DNA of 64,000 nt from Bordetella sp. FB-8 (GCF_000382185.1 NZ_KB907784.1:2133633-2197632); one strand, 5' to 3'; positions 54,128-63,385 are shown, counted from the first letter of the stretch. Notes: generated by a model not told the origin, from the sequence alone. Made by a program: numbers and translations.

Positions 54128-54874
54128 ATGCCGACAATTGTAGAGCTGGCCGAATGGTTCCAGACGCCACCGGGGCAATACGTCCTGGCCTGGGAGCGCG
54201 CGCATTTCGACGAGATGGTGGCCGATGTGTTCGGCTTTCAGGCCTGGCAGGTGGGCTTGCCCGGAATCGACCTGCTGCGCGCCAACCGCATGCCGTTCAA
54301 GGCCGTGGTGGGCGCCGAGATTGCCGCCGCCCAGTTGGCGGCAATCTGGAGCAACGGCGTGGCGGCCCTGCCCGAGGCCCTGCCTTTCGAGTCGCAGAGC
54401 ATAGACCTGCTGGTATTGCCGCATGTCTTCGAATGCACCGACTCGCCGCACCAAGTGCTGCGCGAGGTAGAGCGCGTGCTGATGCCCGAAGGCCGCGTGG
54501 TGATTTCCGGCTTCAACCCTTGGAGCTTGTGGGGCGCGCGCAATCTCATGCCCGGCATGGAGGCCTGGCTGCCTCGACCCGTGTCGTCGCAGGTATCGCC
54601 GCTGCGTATGAAGGACTGGCTCAAGCTCATGTCCTTCGATGTGGATCTCACACGCCTGGGTTGTTATGCGCCGCCGTGCCGCACCGAGCTGTGGCTGCAG
54701 CGCTGGAATTTCCTGGAGACTCAGGGGCGGCGCTGGTGGGCGATGGGCGGCGCGGTCTACGTGATGTCGGCCACCAAGCGCGTGGCGGGCATGCGCCTGA
54801 TCGGGCCGGTCTGGAAGAAAAAGCGCCAGCGCGCGCATGCGGCCTCGGTCGTCATGCATCGCGACAAGGCTTGA
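54128..54874 (+). CDS. SAM-dependent methyltransferase-like protein
   Basis: A 248-residue class I methyltransferase-like protein. The region ALPEALPFESQSIDLLVLPHVFECTDSPHQVLREVERVLMPEGRVVISGFNPWSLW is characteristic, but the usual GxGxG SAM loop is not obvious (GFQAWQVGLPGIDLLRAN stands in its place), so activity is uncertain. The gene is a constant neighbour between gloB and rnhA in beta-proteobacteria. Several starts are possible; 54128 is taken because MPTIVELAEWF is the conserved beginning and GGAG precedes it. Confidence 0.85.
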   Translation: MPTIVELAEWFQTPPGQYVLAWERAHFDEMVADVFGFQAWQVGLPGIDLLRANRMPFKAVVGAEIAAAQLAAIWSNGVAALPEALPFESQSIDLLVLPHVFECTDSPHQVLREVERVLMPEGRVVISGFNPWSLWGARNLMPGMEAWLPRPVSSQVSPLRMKDWLKLMSFDVDLTRLGCYAPPCRTELWLQRWNFLETQGRRWWAMGGAVYVMSATKRVAGMRLIGPVWKKKRQRAHAASVVMHRDKA

Positions 54875-54911
54875 ATCGTCGGGCATGGCCCGTTTATAGG
54901 TGGCACGAGCA

Positions 54912-55388
54912 GTGGATAGGCAGTCATTCGAAACGCAGGACACGGATCAGGTCGAGATGTGGACCGACGGCGCCTGCAAAGGCAATCCCGGCCCTGGCGG
55001 CTGGGGCGTGCTGATGCGCGCGGGCGGGCATCAGAAGGAAATGCACGGTGGCGAGGCGCAGACCACCAACAACCGCATGGAACTGCTGGCAGTCATCGAG
55101 GGCCTGGGCGCGCTCAAGCGCTCCTGCACGGTGGTTGTGCACACCGACTCGCAATATGTGATGAAGGGCATGACCGAGTGGCTGACCAACTGGAAGCGGC
55201 GCGGCTGGATCACGTCCGACAAAAAGCCGGTAAAGAACGCCGAGTTGTGGCGGGCGCTGGACGAGCAAGTGGGCCGCCATCGCGTGTCGTGGCGCTGGGT
55301 CAAGGGGCACGCCGGCGATCCGGGCAACGAGCGCGCCGACGCCCTGGCTAATATGGGCGTGGAAAGCACGCGCCGGCGCGCCGGGTAA
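54912..55388 (+). CDS. rnhA: Ribonuclease HI
   Basis: A 158-residue enzyme that cuts RNA in RNA-DNA hybrids. The four acidic active-site residues are visible: Asp19 ([14 protein letters not shown]), Glu57 (NNRMELLAV), Asp79 (VHTDSQYV) and Asp143 (NERADALAN), with His133 in KGHAG. It starts at GTG 54912 with AGGTGG 9 nt upstream; a GTG at 54900 is an alternative. dnaQ follows after 34 nt; the rnhA-dnaQ pair is widely conserved. Confidence 0.96.
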   Translation: MDRQSFETQDTDQVEMWTDGACKGNPGPGGWGVLMRAGGHQKEMHGGEAQTTNNRMELLAVIEGLGALKRSCTVVVHTDSQYVMKGMTEWLTNWKRRGWITSDKKPVKNAELWRALDEQVGRHRVSWRWVKGHAGDPGNERADALANMGVESTRRRAG

Positions 55389-55422
55389 ACTGGGCCATCT
55401 CGTTTTTCAGCAAAGGCCACGC

Positions 55423-56157
55423 ATGCGCCAGATTGTCTTCGACACCGAAACCACGGGTCTCAAGCCCGAGGACGGCAACCGCATCATCGAAATCGGCTGC
55501 GTCGAACTCGTCAATCGCGCCCTGACCGGCAAGAACCTGCACCTCTATCTGAACCCCGATCGCAACAGCGAAGAGGGCGCGCTGGCCGTGCACGGGCTGA
55601 CGAGCGAATTCCTGGCCGACAAGCCGCGCTTTGCCGAGGTAGTCGACGAGTTCCTCGCTTTCATCCAGGACGCGGAACTGATCGCGCACAACGCCTCGTT
55701 CGACGTGAAATTCTTCAACGCCGAACTCGATCGCATCGGGCGCGGGGAGATCGCGCAATATTGCGCGTCCATCACCGATTCGCTGCAGCATGCGCGCGCC
55801 ATGTTCCCGGGCAAGCGCAACTCGCTCGATGCCCTGTGCGACCGCTTCGGCATTTCCAACGCGCACCGCACCCTGCACGGCGCTTTGCTCGATTCGGAAC
55901 TGCTGGCCGAAGTCTGGCTGGCCATGACGCGCGGCCAGGATGCGCTGCTGATCGAGACCGACAATACCGGGGCCGGCCCGGACCGGGACACCATGGCGCT
56001 GGGCGCCTTCGACGCTTCGGTGCTTCCGGTCGTCGCGGCCGACCCCGAGGAACTGGCCGCCCACGCGGCGTACCTGAAGGAACTGGACAAAGCGGGCGGC
56101 AAGGCGGTGTGGCGGGCTTATGAGCCGCTGGCGCCCGAGGGCGGGGCAATAGTCTAG
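55423..56157 (+). CDS. dnaQ: DNA polymerase III epsilon subunit (3'-5' exonuclease)
   Basis: A 244-residue proofreading subunit. Exo I is FDTETTGL (Asp7, Glu9), Exo II is AHNASFDVKFFN, and Exo III is NAHRTLHGALLDSELLAEV with the catalytic His and Asp. The C-terminal segment after residue ~190 is the flexible part that binds the alpha subunit. It is the last gene of the methyltransferase-rnhA-dnaQ run and is followed 50 nt later by tRNA-Val. Confidence 0.96.
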   Translation: MRQIVFDTETTGLKPEDGNRIIEIGCVELVNRALTGKNLHLYLNPDRNSEEGALAVHGLTSEFLADKPRFAEVVDEFLAFIQDAELIAHNASFDVKFFNAELDRIGRGEIAQYCASITDSLQHARAMFPGKRNSLDALCDRFGISNAHRTLHGALLDSELLAEVWLAMTRGQDALLIETDNTGAGPDRDTMALGAFDASVLPVVAADPEELAAHAAYLKELDKAGGKAVWRAYEPLAPEGGAIV

Positions 56158-56207
56158 GCGGTTTTTGCCATCATGGGCTTGGCATGTTAGAATTTCGCTT
56201 CTTTGTC

Positions 56208-56282
56208 GGGCGGTTAGCTCAGTGGTAGAGCACTGCCTTCACACGGCAGGGGTCACTGGTTCGAAACCAGTACCGCCCACCA
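56208..56282 (+). tRNA. tRNA-Val(CAC)
   Basis: A 75-nt tRNA with CCA encoded. The acceptor stem pairs GGGCGGT with ACCGCCC, the D-loop is AGTGGTA, and the anticodon stem is CTGCC/GGCAG with loop TTCACAC. The anticodon CAC reads the valine codon GUG. The T-arm is ACTGG-TTCGAAA-CCAGT. Confidence 0.95.
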
Positions 56283-56324
56283 GCATCCACAAAGTAGCTC
56301 GGTGCGTGAAAAGCCCGACAGATC

Positions 56325-56361
56325 AAGACCTTACGGTGAAAGCCCTAAGGTCTTTTTCTTT
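56325..56361 (+). terminator. Rho-independent terminator after tRNA-Val
   Basis: AAGACCTTA (56325-56333) pairs with TAAGGTCTT (56346-56354) and runs into TTTCTTTT. It lies 42 nt beyond the tRNA. The following 56362-56562 holds no gene I recognise and presumably contains the promoter of the AbiEii-like gene. Confidence 0.8.
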
Positions 56362-56562
56362 TCCGGTTGCTGTCGAAACCTTCGCTTATGCGCCATTCGG
56401 CGGAAAAGTGGCGGAGTTGAAAATAGTCCCAATGCGATGACTCTCAATCGTCTGGGACACAAATCGATGCCTGACCCGCATACATCTGGCTGAGTTGATG
56501 GCGGATCAGTGCACATGGGGGAAATCTTGTTTTCATAGTGGCTATGTCCTAAAATACGACTC

Positions 56563-57438
56563 ATGGACACTACTACCCTTTATTCCCCCCGCGACGTGGG
56601 TTTCTCCAACGAGAAACACATCATCGACCGATGCCAGGTGGCGCTCTTGCGAGCGATCAGCCAGGAGGCAGGTGCGCGCCTGGTCGTCAAGGGCGGTATG
56701 GCCATGCGTGTAGCCTTTGGAAGCATGCGTCTGACCAAGGACATCGATTTTGATCGCGCCGCGAATATGAGCGCCAATGCCGTCAAAGGCCTTTTGAGGC
56801 GAGGGATGCTGGTTGCGGCCCAGGTCGCGGGAATACGAGAGGTCGCGATCGATGTGACCAAGGACACGGAGACCACGATTCGGGTGCGCATGTCGGGTAA
56901 AACCCACGATGGCATCGCCGTGCGATTCGAGACGGAAGTGTCGGGCCGGCAGGAGCCGGCGGCCGAGGAACTGCAGCGGCGCAAGGTCGTGCCGCCGCCC
57001 GCCTACTTGCTCTCTCCTTTTGAGCTGCAGACCTATTCCTTATCCGCCATGGCGGCCTCCAAGGTAAAGGCCGTGTTGGCCGATTTGCGCAACGTCCCGC
57101 GGGACGTTGCGGATCTGAAGGTGTTGATCGCCTACGGCGCAAATCCGGTGCCTCTCCTGGCGCAAGAGTCGCAGGAACGGCTAGGTGAATTGCGTCGTGA
57201 CGTGCTGGGAAAGCTGGCTCTGATCACGTACGAGATGGCGCAGACGGAGCTTTTCCCCTACCTGCCACCGGCCGAGTCGGCTGGCATGACGAAGGCGCAG
57301 TGGGAAGACGACGTGTTGCAGATTTCCTCAACCGTGGATCAGTGGCTGGGCCAAGCCCTGGGGCGGCATGACATAGCGCCTGGCGATTCGGTCGAGCCGG
57401 CCGCGCCGCGCGCACGTCCAAGAGTGAGGCCATCATGA
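56563..57438 (+). CDS. AbiEii/AbiGii-type nucleotidyltransferase toxin
   Basis: A 291-residue nucleotidyltransferase of the type IV toxin-antitoxin family. The active-site pattern is visible: LVVKGGMAMRVAFGS (GG at 44-45) followed by MRLTKDIDFD with Asp60 and Asp62. A later helix KVKAVLADLRNVPRDVADLKVLI fits the family's C-terminal part. AbiEii-type toxins in related systems modify tRNA or GTP-dependent targets and can stop phage growth. It overlaps the next gene as ATGA and starts 280 nt after tRNA-Val. In classical AbiE this gene comes second. Confidence 0.85.
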   Translation: MDTTTLYSPRDVGFSNEKHIIDRCQVALLRAISQEAGARLVVKGGMAMRVAFGSMRLTKDIDFDRAANMSANAVKGLLRRGMLVAAQVAGIREVAIDVTKDTETTIRVRMSGKTHDGIAVRFETEVSGRQEPAAEELQRRKVVPPPAYLLSPFELQTYSLSAMAASKVKAVLADLRNVPRDVADLKVLIAYGANPVPLLAQESQERLGELRRDVLGKLALITYEMAQTELFPYLPPAESAGMTKAQWEDDVLQISSTVDQWLGQALGRHDIAPGDSVEPAAPRARPRVRPS

Positions 57439-58187
57439 GTAAACGTTGGCGTCTGGAGGCTGAAAAAAGATTGATGGCGATCGACAGTCCTTTTGTCTTG
57501 TCGACGGCGATGTTGCTCGACCTGGCGCTGGCCGGCGATGAGCAGCCGGTGCGGTCGTCTGTCCAGCGCTGGATTACCGAGATGCTCGAAGGGAGCAAAC
57601 TCCAGGCCGTCACCAAAGGACTGTATCTCAATCGACTGGGGCACCCCCGGGACAACGCTGCCGAGGCGGCGCATTGGATTCGGCGCGGTGCCGTGTTGTC
57701 TCTGTCCTGGGTGCTCGAGCAGGCCGGTGTGATGAATAATTACGGCGACACCTACACGTGCATCATTCCAACCGAGTCGAGCTGGACAACGCCAAGCCTT
57801 GCGATTCGGGATGTGCCAGGAATTGGCCGTTTTCGGTTTTTTGCGCTGCGTACCGAATTGATGGATGAGGCCGTGGGAAAGCAGGAAGACGTCTTCGACT
57901 TGCGTTTCAACTATCGCCGAGCCACACCGGAAAAAGCCTTGCTCGATTGGATCTACCTTGGTCACTCACACCGATCGACCCTGAGCCTGCCACCGCTCGA
58001 TATCGAAGCTGATCGCCTGAGCCTGCCGAGATTGAAACGGCTGGCCAGGGGGATGGGCATGGCAGCGCAGTGGGAGAACTGGTGGTCGGCCTGGCGTGCT
58101 TATCAGGACGATCCTAGTGTTATCGCCAATGCGCCGGCGGCGGATGCGATGGCCTTTCTACCTGTGAACGGCCAGGGGCGTCGGTAA
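57435..58187 (+). CDS. AbiEi-like antitoxin with winged helix
   Basis: A 250-residue protein. The first ~65 residues look like a winged helix-turn-helix (PFVLSTAMLLDLALAGDEQPVRSSVQRWITEML then KLQAVTKGLYLNRL). The body (YLGHSHRSTLSLPPLDIEADRLSLPRLKRLAR) resembles AbiEi-type antitoxin domains. The call leans on its coupling to the AbiEii-like toxin gene, since sequence similarity by eye is modest. It would both neutralise the toxin and repress the operon. Confidence 0.7.
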   Translation: MSKRWRLEAEKRLMAIDSPFVLSTAMLLDLALAGDEQPVRSSVQRWITEMLEGSKLQAVTKGLYLNRLGHPRDNAAEAAHWIRRGAVLSLSWVLEQAGVMNNYGDTYTCIIPTESSWTTPSLAIRDVPGIGRFRFFALRTELMDEAVGKQEDVFDLRFNYRRATPEKALLDWIYLGHSHRSTLSLPPLDIEADRLSLPRLKRLARGMGMAAQWENWWSAWRAYQDDPSVIANAPAADAMAFLPVNGQGRR

Positions 58188-58232
58188 TGATTGGATATGC
58201 ATGCATGCGAATAACAAGAACATTCCTGGCGA

Positions 58233-58316
58233 GGGTCTATCAGTAATTTTGTGTTCAGGGCATATCCTCTCCTTGAAGACAAGTTATGCCCTGAACACAA
58301 AATTGCTGATAGACCC
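58233..58316. repeat. Near-perfect 32-bp inverted repeat (MITE-like or IS-end hairpin)
   Basis: The 32-nt arm at 58233-58264 (beginning GGGTCTATCAG, ending CAGGGCATA) is repeated in inverse orientation at 58285-58316 with one mismatch, separated by only 20 nt. TTTTGTGTTCAG within the arm recalls terminal repeats of IS256-type elements. It can be both ends of an internally deleted IS or a MITE. No clear target duplication flanks it. Confidence 0.7.
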
Positions 58317-58501
58317 TGAACAGCCAATCTTCGGCGCGATCGACTCGACCGCCAGCCACAGCGATGGGTAGTCCGCACGGTGCTCCTGTACCAGGCGCAC
58401 CGCTCGTTCACGCACTTCCGGGGAAAATTTGTTCGCGTTGTTCTTGCTCATGGCTCCGTTCTCTCAAGAGTTGGAGCCTCCGCAAAACCCGGGGCGGTTC
58501 A
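58317..58501 (-). mobile_element. Truncated IS3-family left end with orfA fragment
   Basis: On the minus strand the end TGAACCGCCCCGGG (58501 downward) is followed by an ATG at 58451 and a frame reading [20 protein letters not shown] and then [17 protein letters not shown]. This is the start of an IS3-type OrfA transposase. It stops exactly where the hairpin repeat begins (58316), so about 45 residues remain and the rest of the IS is lost. Confidence 0.8.
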
Positions 58502-58552
58502 GTCGCCGATGATGGCGCAACACCAGCATGCTCTTTAATCGTGCCTCCGGCG

Positions 58553-60931
58553 CTACGCCGCACTCAGCATGAAACGCCGGAATACGACGCCCTTGATCTG
58601 GTCAAGCAGGAGCGCGAACACGATGACGGCGCAGGCCAGGGCGCCGACCAGCGCTGGAGGGACCGCCGCCATCAGCGTTCCGGTCACGGCCAGCAGGCTT
58701 ACCGCCACAATGTCCGCGGCGCTGGCCCAGGCCATGAATGTGCCCGGGGCGAACGCCCACATGCGTCCATCGTTGCGCAGCACATAGATATTGGCTTGCG
58801 TGGTGAATACCAGCAGCAGAAACACCAGGGTCTGCATCTGGCCGGCAGTCAGGCCCAGATGCGCGCGCGCTACGCCGTAAAGCGACAGCGTAAAGGCGAG
58901 CGAAGCCGCCGCCAGCACCGTCGCGGCCCCGATCAACTGCCGAACTTGCCAGCGCTGCGGCCGGGCTGCCGGACGTACGCGGTCGGCGGCGATGCTCATC
59001 GTCACGAAATCATTGGCGAACAGCAGCAGCACGATCAGGCGCGGCGAGATCACGAAATCATTGGAGAACCAAAGGCCGAGCGTGAGAAAGACGACGATCT
59101 CCAGTGTCTTGACGATTTTGTTGAGGGTGTAGGTGAGCATGCGGCGATGCACTTCGCGTCCCGTACCCACCACGGCAAGCACGCCGTTCAGGCCCGGATC
59201 CGTCAGAACGACGCCCGCGGCGGCCTTGGCCACATCGGTAGCGCTGGCCACGGCGATGCCAAGTTCCGCCTGGCGCAGCGCCGGCGCGTCGTTGACGCCG
59301 TCACCCGTCATGCCCGTGACGTGTCCTGCCCGCTGCAGCGCGCTTACGATGGCGTGCTTTTCTTCGGGCAGCACGCGGGCAAAGATGTCGCATTTCTCCG
59401 GCTGCAGGAGATCGTCTCCATGCGGCACGCAGACCCGCGTGCCCAGACCGAGCCGTTGCCCGATTGCGCGCGCGGTCTCCAGCGCATCGCCGGTGGCCAT
59501 ACACACCCTGACGCCCAGCTGGCCGAGGCTTGCGATGAGTGCGGCCGCGTCCTCGCGCGGCGGGTCGGCAAGTTCGATCAGGCCGATGAGCCGGATCCGG
59601 CCCACCGGACCCGCCGCGACCGCGAGCACACGCGATCCCCCTGCGGCGAGTGCCTGCTGGGCTTGCCGGGCGGCGTCGCGCTGCGCCGAATCGGCATCGC
59701 ACTGTTCGAGTACGGCGCTGGTCGCGCCTTTGAGCGCCTGCCACGGGCCTGCTTCGGCGATGTAGGTGCCCGAGCTGAACCGCGTCGCCGGATCGAAGGG
59801 CTGAAAATCGGTGCGCGTGGGTATGGGAGGCGCCTGCGCGTGCGTTCCGTAGGCCGCAAGAATCGCAAGATCGAGCGGATCCTGCGACGAAGCGTCGCTT
59901 GCCAGCGCGGCTGCGCGCAGGACGGCGTCATCGTCCACGTCCGCCAGCACCTTGACCCCCGCGACGGACAGCGTGTTTTGCGTCAAGGTGCCGGTCTTGT
60001 CCGAAAGCAGCGTGTCCATCGCCGCGGCCTCCTCGACCGCCGGCAGCCTTGTGACCAGCACGCCCCTTTTGGCCAGCTGGGTGCTGGCGATGGCGGTGGC
60101 GAGCGTGTAGGTGGCCGGCAGGGCGACGGGCACCGATGCGACGAGCAGCAGCAGCGCGAATACGGCCGTGTCGGCCAAGGGCAGGCCATGCGTCATGCCA
60201 TACAGGACGATCAGCACGACCAGCAATAGATCGAATGCAACGAGGCGTTTGACGATCGCGAAGATCGTGCGCTGCATATGGCCGGGCGCGTTGGACGTGC
60301 GCACGAGTTCCGCGGTTCGGCCGAAGTAGGTGTGTGAACCGGTGGCTGTCACCTCGCCGCTGGCCTCGCCCTGCTGTACCACCGACCCGGTGTAGGCGGG
60401 CATTCCGGGGCCGGCGTCGACGGCGAGGGATTCGCCGGTCAGTGCCGACTGATCCAGCGCGACCGCGCCATCGAACAATACGAGATCGGCCGGTACGATG
60501 TCGCCCGCGCGCACATGCACCACATCCCCGGGGACCAGTTGCGAGGCCGGAAGGCGGCTCCAGCCGGCCTCGCGCAGAACCCGCGCGACGACCTGCAGCT
60601 GCCGCCGCAGCAAAGCCAGCGCGTCCTGCGCACGCCGCTCCTGCATGAATGCGACAACGGCATTGAAGGCGAGCAGAAACAGGATGACCAACGCTTCCTG
60701 GCCGCGATGCAGCATCACTTGCAATACGATCACCGCTTCGAGCATCCAGGGTACGGGTCCCCACAGTTTGCCCAGAAACTGGCGCCATGGCGGCGTGCGA
60801 ATATCTTCGATGGCATTTGCGCCGAACTGGGCAAGACGCCGCCGCGCCTCGTCCGACGCGAGTCCCGCCTTGCGGTCGGTGGGCGTCGGCGGCTGTTCGG
60901 CTTGAGCGGGAAGTTCTGTGGCGGTTGTCAT
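58553..60931 (-). CDS. P3A-type (plasma-membrane proton-pump-like) ATPase
   Basis: A 792-residue P-type ATPase. Motifs in order: ALTGES (165-168 TGES), SVPVALPA (membrane ion site), phosphorylation Asp311 in LLSDKTGTLT, TGDALETARAIG, and TGDGVNDAPALRQA. The PVALPA block and lack of a heavy-metal domain place it with H+-ATPases rather than copper or Ca pumps. About ten membrane helices are visible. The ATG at 60931 drops a non-homologous leader. It is divergent from the DoxX gene, with an FNR-like site between them. Confidence 0.92.
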   Translation of the reverse strand: MTTATELPAQAEQPPTPTDRKAGLASDEARRRLAQFGANAIEDIRTPPWRQFLGKLWGPVPWMLEAVIVLQVMLHRGQEALVILFLLAFNAVVAFMQERRAQDALALLRRQLQVVARVLREAGWSRLPASQLVPGDVVHVRAGDIVPADLVLFDGAVALDQSALTGESLAVDAGPGMPAYTGSVVQQGEASGEVTATGSHTYFGRTAELVRTSNAPGHMQRTIFAIVKRLVAFDLLLVVLIVLYGMTHGLPLADTAVFALLLLVASVPVALPATYTLATAIASTQLAKRGVLVTRLPAVEEAAAMDTLLSDKTGTLTQNTLSVAGVKVLADVDDDAVLRAAALASDASSQDPLDLAILAAYGTHAQAPPIPTRTDFQPFDPATRFSSGTYIAEAGPWQALKGATSAVLEQCDADSAQRDAARQAQQALAAGGSRVLAVAAGPVGRIRLIGLIELADPPREDAAALIASLGQLGVRVCMATGDALETARAIGQRLGLGTRVCVPHGDDLLQPEKCDIFARVLPEEKHAIVSALQRAGHVTGMTGDGVNDAPALRQAELGIAVASATDVAKAAAGVVLTDPGLNGVLAVVGTGREVHRRMLTYTLNKIVKTLEIVVFLTLGLWFSNDFVISPRLIVLLLFANDFVTMSIAADRVRPAARPQRWQVRQLIGAATVLAAASLAFTLSLYGVARAHLGLTAGQMQTLVFLLLVFTTQANIYVLRNDGRMWAFAPGTFMAWASAADIVAVSLLAVTGTLMAAVPPALVGALACAVIVFALLLDQIKGVVFRRFMLSAA

Positions 60932-61056
60932 GGCCAGACGTGATCTGCGAAGGTTAAGGCATGCTTGTTCTTTAAAGCCGGTGTGACACGGGCCGTCAGC
61001 CCGCCAAGCATATCGCAGCGCACGGCTTGAAGGCATGCCGCTTCTGGCGCGATTCT

Positions 61057-61070
61057 TTGATGTGCGTCAA
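61057..61070. promoter_or_regulatory. FNR/ANR-box-like site
   Basis: TTGATGTGCGTCAA differs from the FNR consensus TTGATN4ATCAA at one position. It lies 126 nt before the ATPase start and 100 nt before the DoxX start, so oxygen-limited control of one or both genes is plausible. Confidence 0.55.
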
Positions 61071-61169
61071 ACAATAATTTCCCCGATGGGCGCCCAATAG
61101 CGGCATAAAGCCTTGTTCAGGCTGCAGAAAATCGATTGACTCAATACAACCCATAAACGGAGATCAGAT

Positions 61170-61688
61170 ATGTCTAAGTCAGAATCAAGTGGTCCGACGG
61201 AGCGTGCCGTCATTGTGGTCTTGCGCGTGATGGTCGGTTGGATATTCCTGTGGGCGGCGATTCACCACTACGGCAACAGCGCCTATGTCGGCGCCTTTCT
61301 TTCGGCGACCAAGACCTTCCATCCCATTTATGGCGCATTGGCGCGTTCCCCGCTGTTGCCGGTCATCTCCTTCCTGGTGGAGTACGGCCATCTGCTGATC
61401 GGCCTGTCGCTGATTACCGGATTTCTTGTACGCGCCAGCGGTCCTTTCGCCATTCTGATCATGCTGCTCTACTGGACCGCGCACATGAACTTCCCGTACA
61501 TCGACAACGCCAACTATGTGATCGTCGACGAACACCTGATCATCGCCGCGGTAATCGTGTGGCTGATGGTCAGGCACGCCGGACAGGTATGCGGACTGGA
61601 CGGTCTGGTCGCCCGCATGGCGCCGGTGCGGCGCAGCGCGGGCATGCGCTGGCTGGTAGGTCTGTCGCCCCAGGGGCGCGCGGTTTAA
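61170..61688 (+). CDS. DoxX family membrane protein
   Basis: A 172-residue integral membrane protein with four helices. The family block RVMVGWIFLWAAIHHYG opens it, followed by PVISFLVEYGHLLIGLSLITGFLVRASG and a LIIAAVIVWLMVRHAG ending. DoxX-type proteins are linked to thiosulfate:quinone oxidoreductase subunits and to small redox complexes; the role here is unknown. The gene is single and divergent from the P-type ATPase. Confidence 0.9.
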   Translation: MSKSESSGPTERAVIVVLRVMVGWIFLWAAIHHYGNSAYVGAFLSATKTFHPIYGALARSPLLPVISFLVEYGHLLIGLSLITGFLVRASGPFAILIMLLYWTAHMNFPYIDNANYVIVDEHLIIAAVIVWLMVRHAGQVCGLDGLVARMAPVRRSAGMRWLVGLSPQGRAV

Positions 61689-61852
61689 AGTCTGGACGCG
61701 GATGCCATGCAGGCGTCGGCCTGAGGCCGGCGCCCGTTTGATTTTTTACAGGCGCGCTCATCGACCTTGCCGCGACATGGTGCGGCGGCGTAAAAGGGCG
61801 TGTTCAATTCGAACACGAACCGATGAATGCGTCCTTTAAGTGTTAACAGGCC

Positions 61853-63385
61853 CTAATCCATCACGGCATGCGCTGCGGCATCCTTGCCGGCGTTCTCGCC
61901 GTGACTGCGGATGAGCAGGAGCAGGGGCAGGATGCACAGCGTTGCGATGAACATGAGCTTGAAGGCGTCGGCATAGCCGATCATCGTCGATTGCTGGTCG
62001 ATGAGGCGGTTCACGCCTGCGCGTCCTGCCTCGGTGGCCAGGTCGAAGTACTGCATCCAGCCGCCGCTTTCGCGCTGGGTCACATGCTCGGTCAGGGAGG
62101 CATGCGCAATCTGGCTGTTGCGCGTGACCACGGACTGCACCACGGAGATGCCGATGCTGCTGCCGATGTTGCGCATCAAGCTGTAGATGGAGGTGCCGTA
62201 GGCGCGCAGCTCGGGCTTGAGCGTGGCAAAGCTCACGGCCGAGAGCGGCACGAATACCAGGCCCAGTCCCACGCCCTGTATCACCCCGGGCCAGACGATA
62301 TCGCTCTCGGACAGCACCAGGGTGTAGCCCATCATCTGGTAGAGCGAATAGCCTGCGACCAGCAGGCCGATGAGCAGCAGGCCGCGCACGTCCAGGCGCC
62401 CGACGAGTTTGCCGACCACCAACATGGCGACCATGGTGCCGATGCCGCTGGGGGCGGTGACCAGGCCCGTGGTGGCAACGGGGTAGCCCATCAGGTCTTC
62501 CAGCATGGGCGGCAGCAGGGCGCGCGTGGCGTACAGAATGGCGCCGATGACGAAGATAAAGCAGCTGCCGGTGACGAAGTTGCGGTCTTTGAGCAGTTCG
62601 ATGCGAAAGAAGGAGCGCTCGCCCGCGGTGGCGGTGTGGATGAGAAAGAACGTGAAACTGATTACGGCCACGGCGGCCTCGATGCGGATCTCGGTCGAGT
62701 TGAACCAGTCCTTCTGCTGGCCGCGGTCAAGCAGGGCCTGCAGCGCGCCGATGGCGAATGACAAGGTGATGAATCCGAAGAGATCCAGCGTGCTTTTTCC
62801 CGCGGCCTTGATGCGCGGCATGTAGGTCATGACGCCGAGCAGGGCCAGCAGGCCGATGGGCAGATTGATGAAGAACACCCAGCGCCAGTTGTAGCTGTCG
62901 GTCAGCCAGCCGCCCAGCGTGGGGCCGAGAATGGGGCCCACCATCACCCCCACGCCCCAGATGGCCATGGCCTGCGGCTGTTTTTTCGGGGGGTTGATGT
63001 TGAGCAGGATCGATTGCGACAGCGGCACCAGCGAGGCGCCGAACAGGCCCTGCAGCAGCCGCGCCGCGACGATCTGCGCCAACGAGTCGGAAATGCCGCA
63101 CAGCACGGAAGCGATGGTGAACCCGGCGATCGAGGCGCACAGCAGCTGGGTAGTGCCGTAGCGCGCGGCCAGCCAGCCGGTGAGCGGGGTGGCGATCGCC
63201 GCCGCCACGATGTAGGAGGTGAGCACCCAGGTGATCTCGTCCTGCGAGGCCGACAGCGCTCCCTGCATGTGCGGCAGGGCGACGTTGGCGATGGTACTGT
63301 CCAGGGTCTGGATCAGAGTGGCCAGCATGATCGATATTGTGATCATGCTGCGGTTGATCGGGGTTGGGGCGTCGGCGGCGGACAT
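61853..63385 (-). CDS. DHA2-family (EmrB/QacA-like) MFS drug exporter
   Basis: A 510-residue 14-helix transporter. LDSTIANVALPHMQGAL is the D1 motif of DHA2 proteins, GWLAARYGTTQLL the A motif, and VGVMVGPILGPTLGGWLTDSYNWRWVFFINLPIG the C motif. It normally pairs with an EmrA-type membrane fusion protein, which is absent here. The ATG at 63385 is preferred to the upstream 63430. It is divergent from a MarR regulator with a clear operator between them. Confidence 0.94.
   Translation of the reverse strand: MSAADAPTPINRSMITISIMLATLIQTLDSTIANVALPHMQGALSASQDEITWVLTSYIVAAAIATPLTGWLAARYGTTQLLCASIAGFTIASVLCGISDSLAQIVAARLLQGLFGASLVPLSQSILLNINPPKKQPQAMAIWGVGVMVGPILGPTLGGWLTDSYNWRWVFFINLPIGLLALLGVMTYMPRIKAAGKSTLDLFGFITLSFAIGALQALLDRGQQKDWFNSTEIRIEAAVAVISFTFFLIHTATAGERSFFRIELLKDRNFVTGSCFIFVIGAILYATRALLPPMLEDLMGYPVATTGLVTAPSGIGTMVAMLVVGKLVGRLDVRGLLLIGLLVAGYSLYQMMGYTLVLSESDIVWPGVIQGVGLGLVFVPLSAVSFATLKPELRAYGTSIYSLMRNIGSSIGISVVQSVVTRNSQIAHASLTEHVTQRESGGWMQYFDLATEAGRAGVNRLIDQQSTMIGYADAFKLMFIATLCILPLLLLIRSHGENAGKDAAAHAVMD

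Noticed and set aside
58188..58552. Complete insertion sequence
   Set aside because: Only a short orfA start and one end of the IS3 type are present, and the hairpin element contains no transposase gene.
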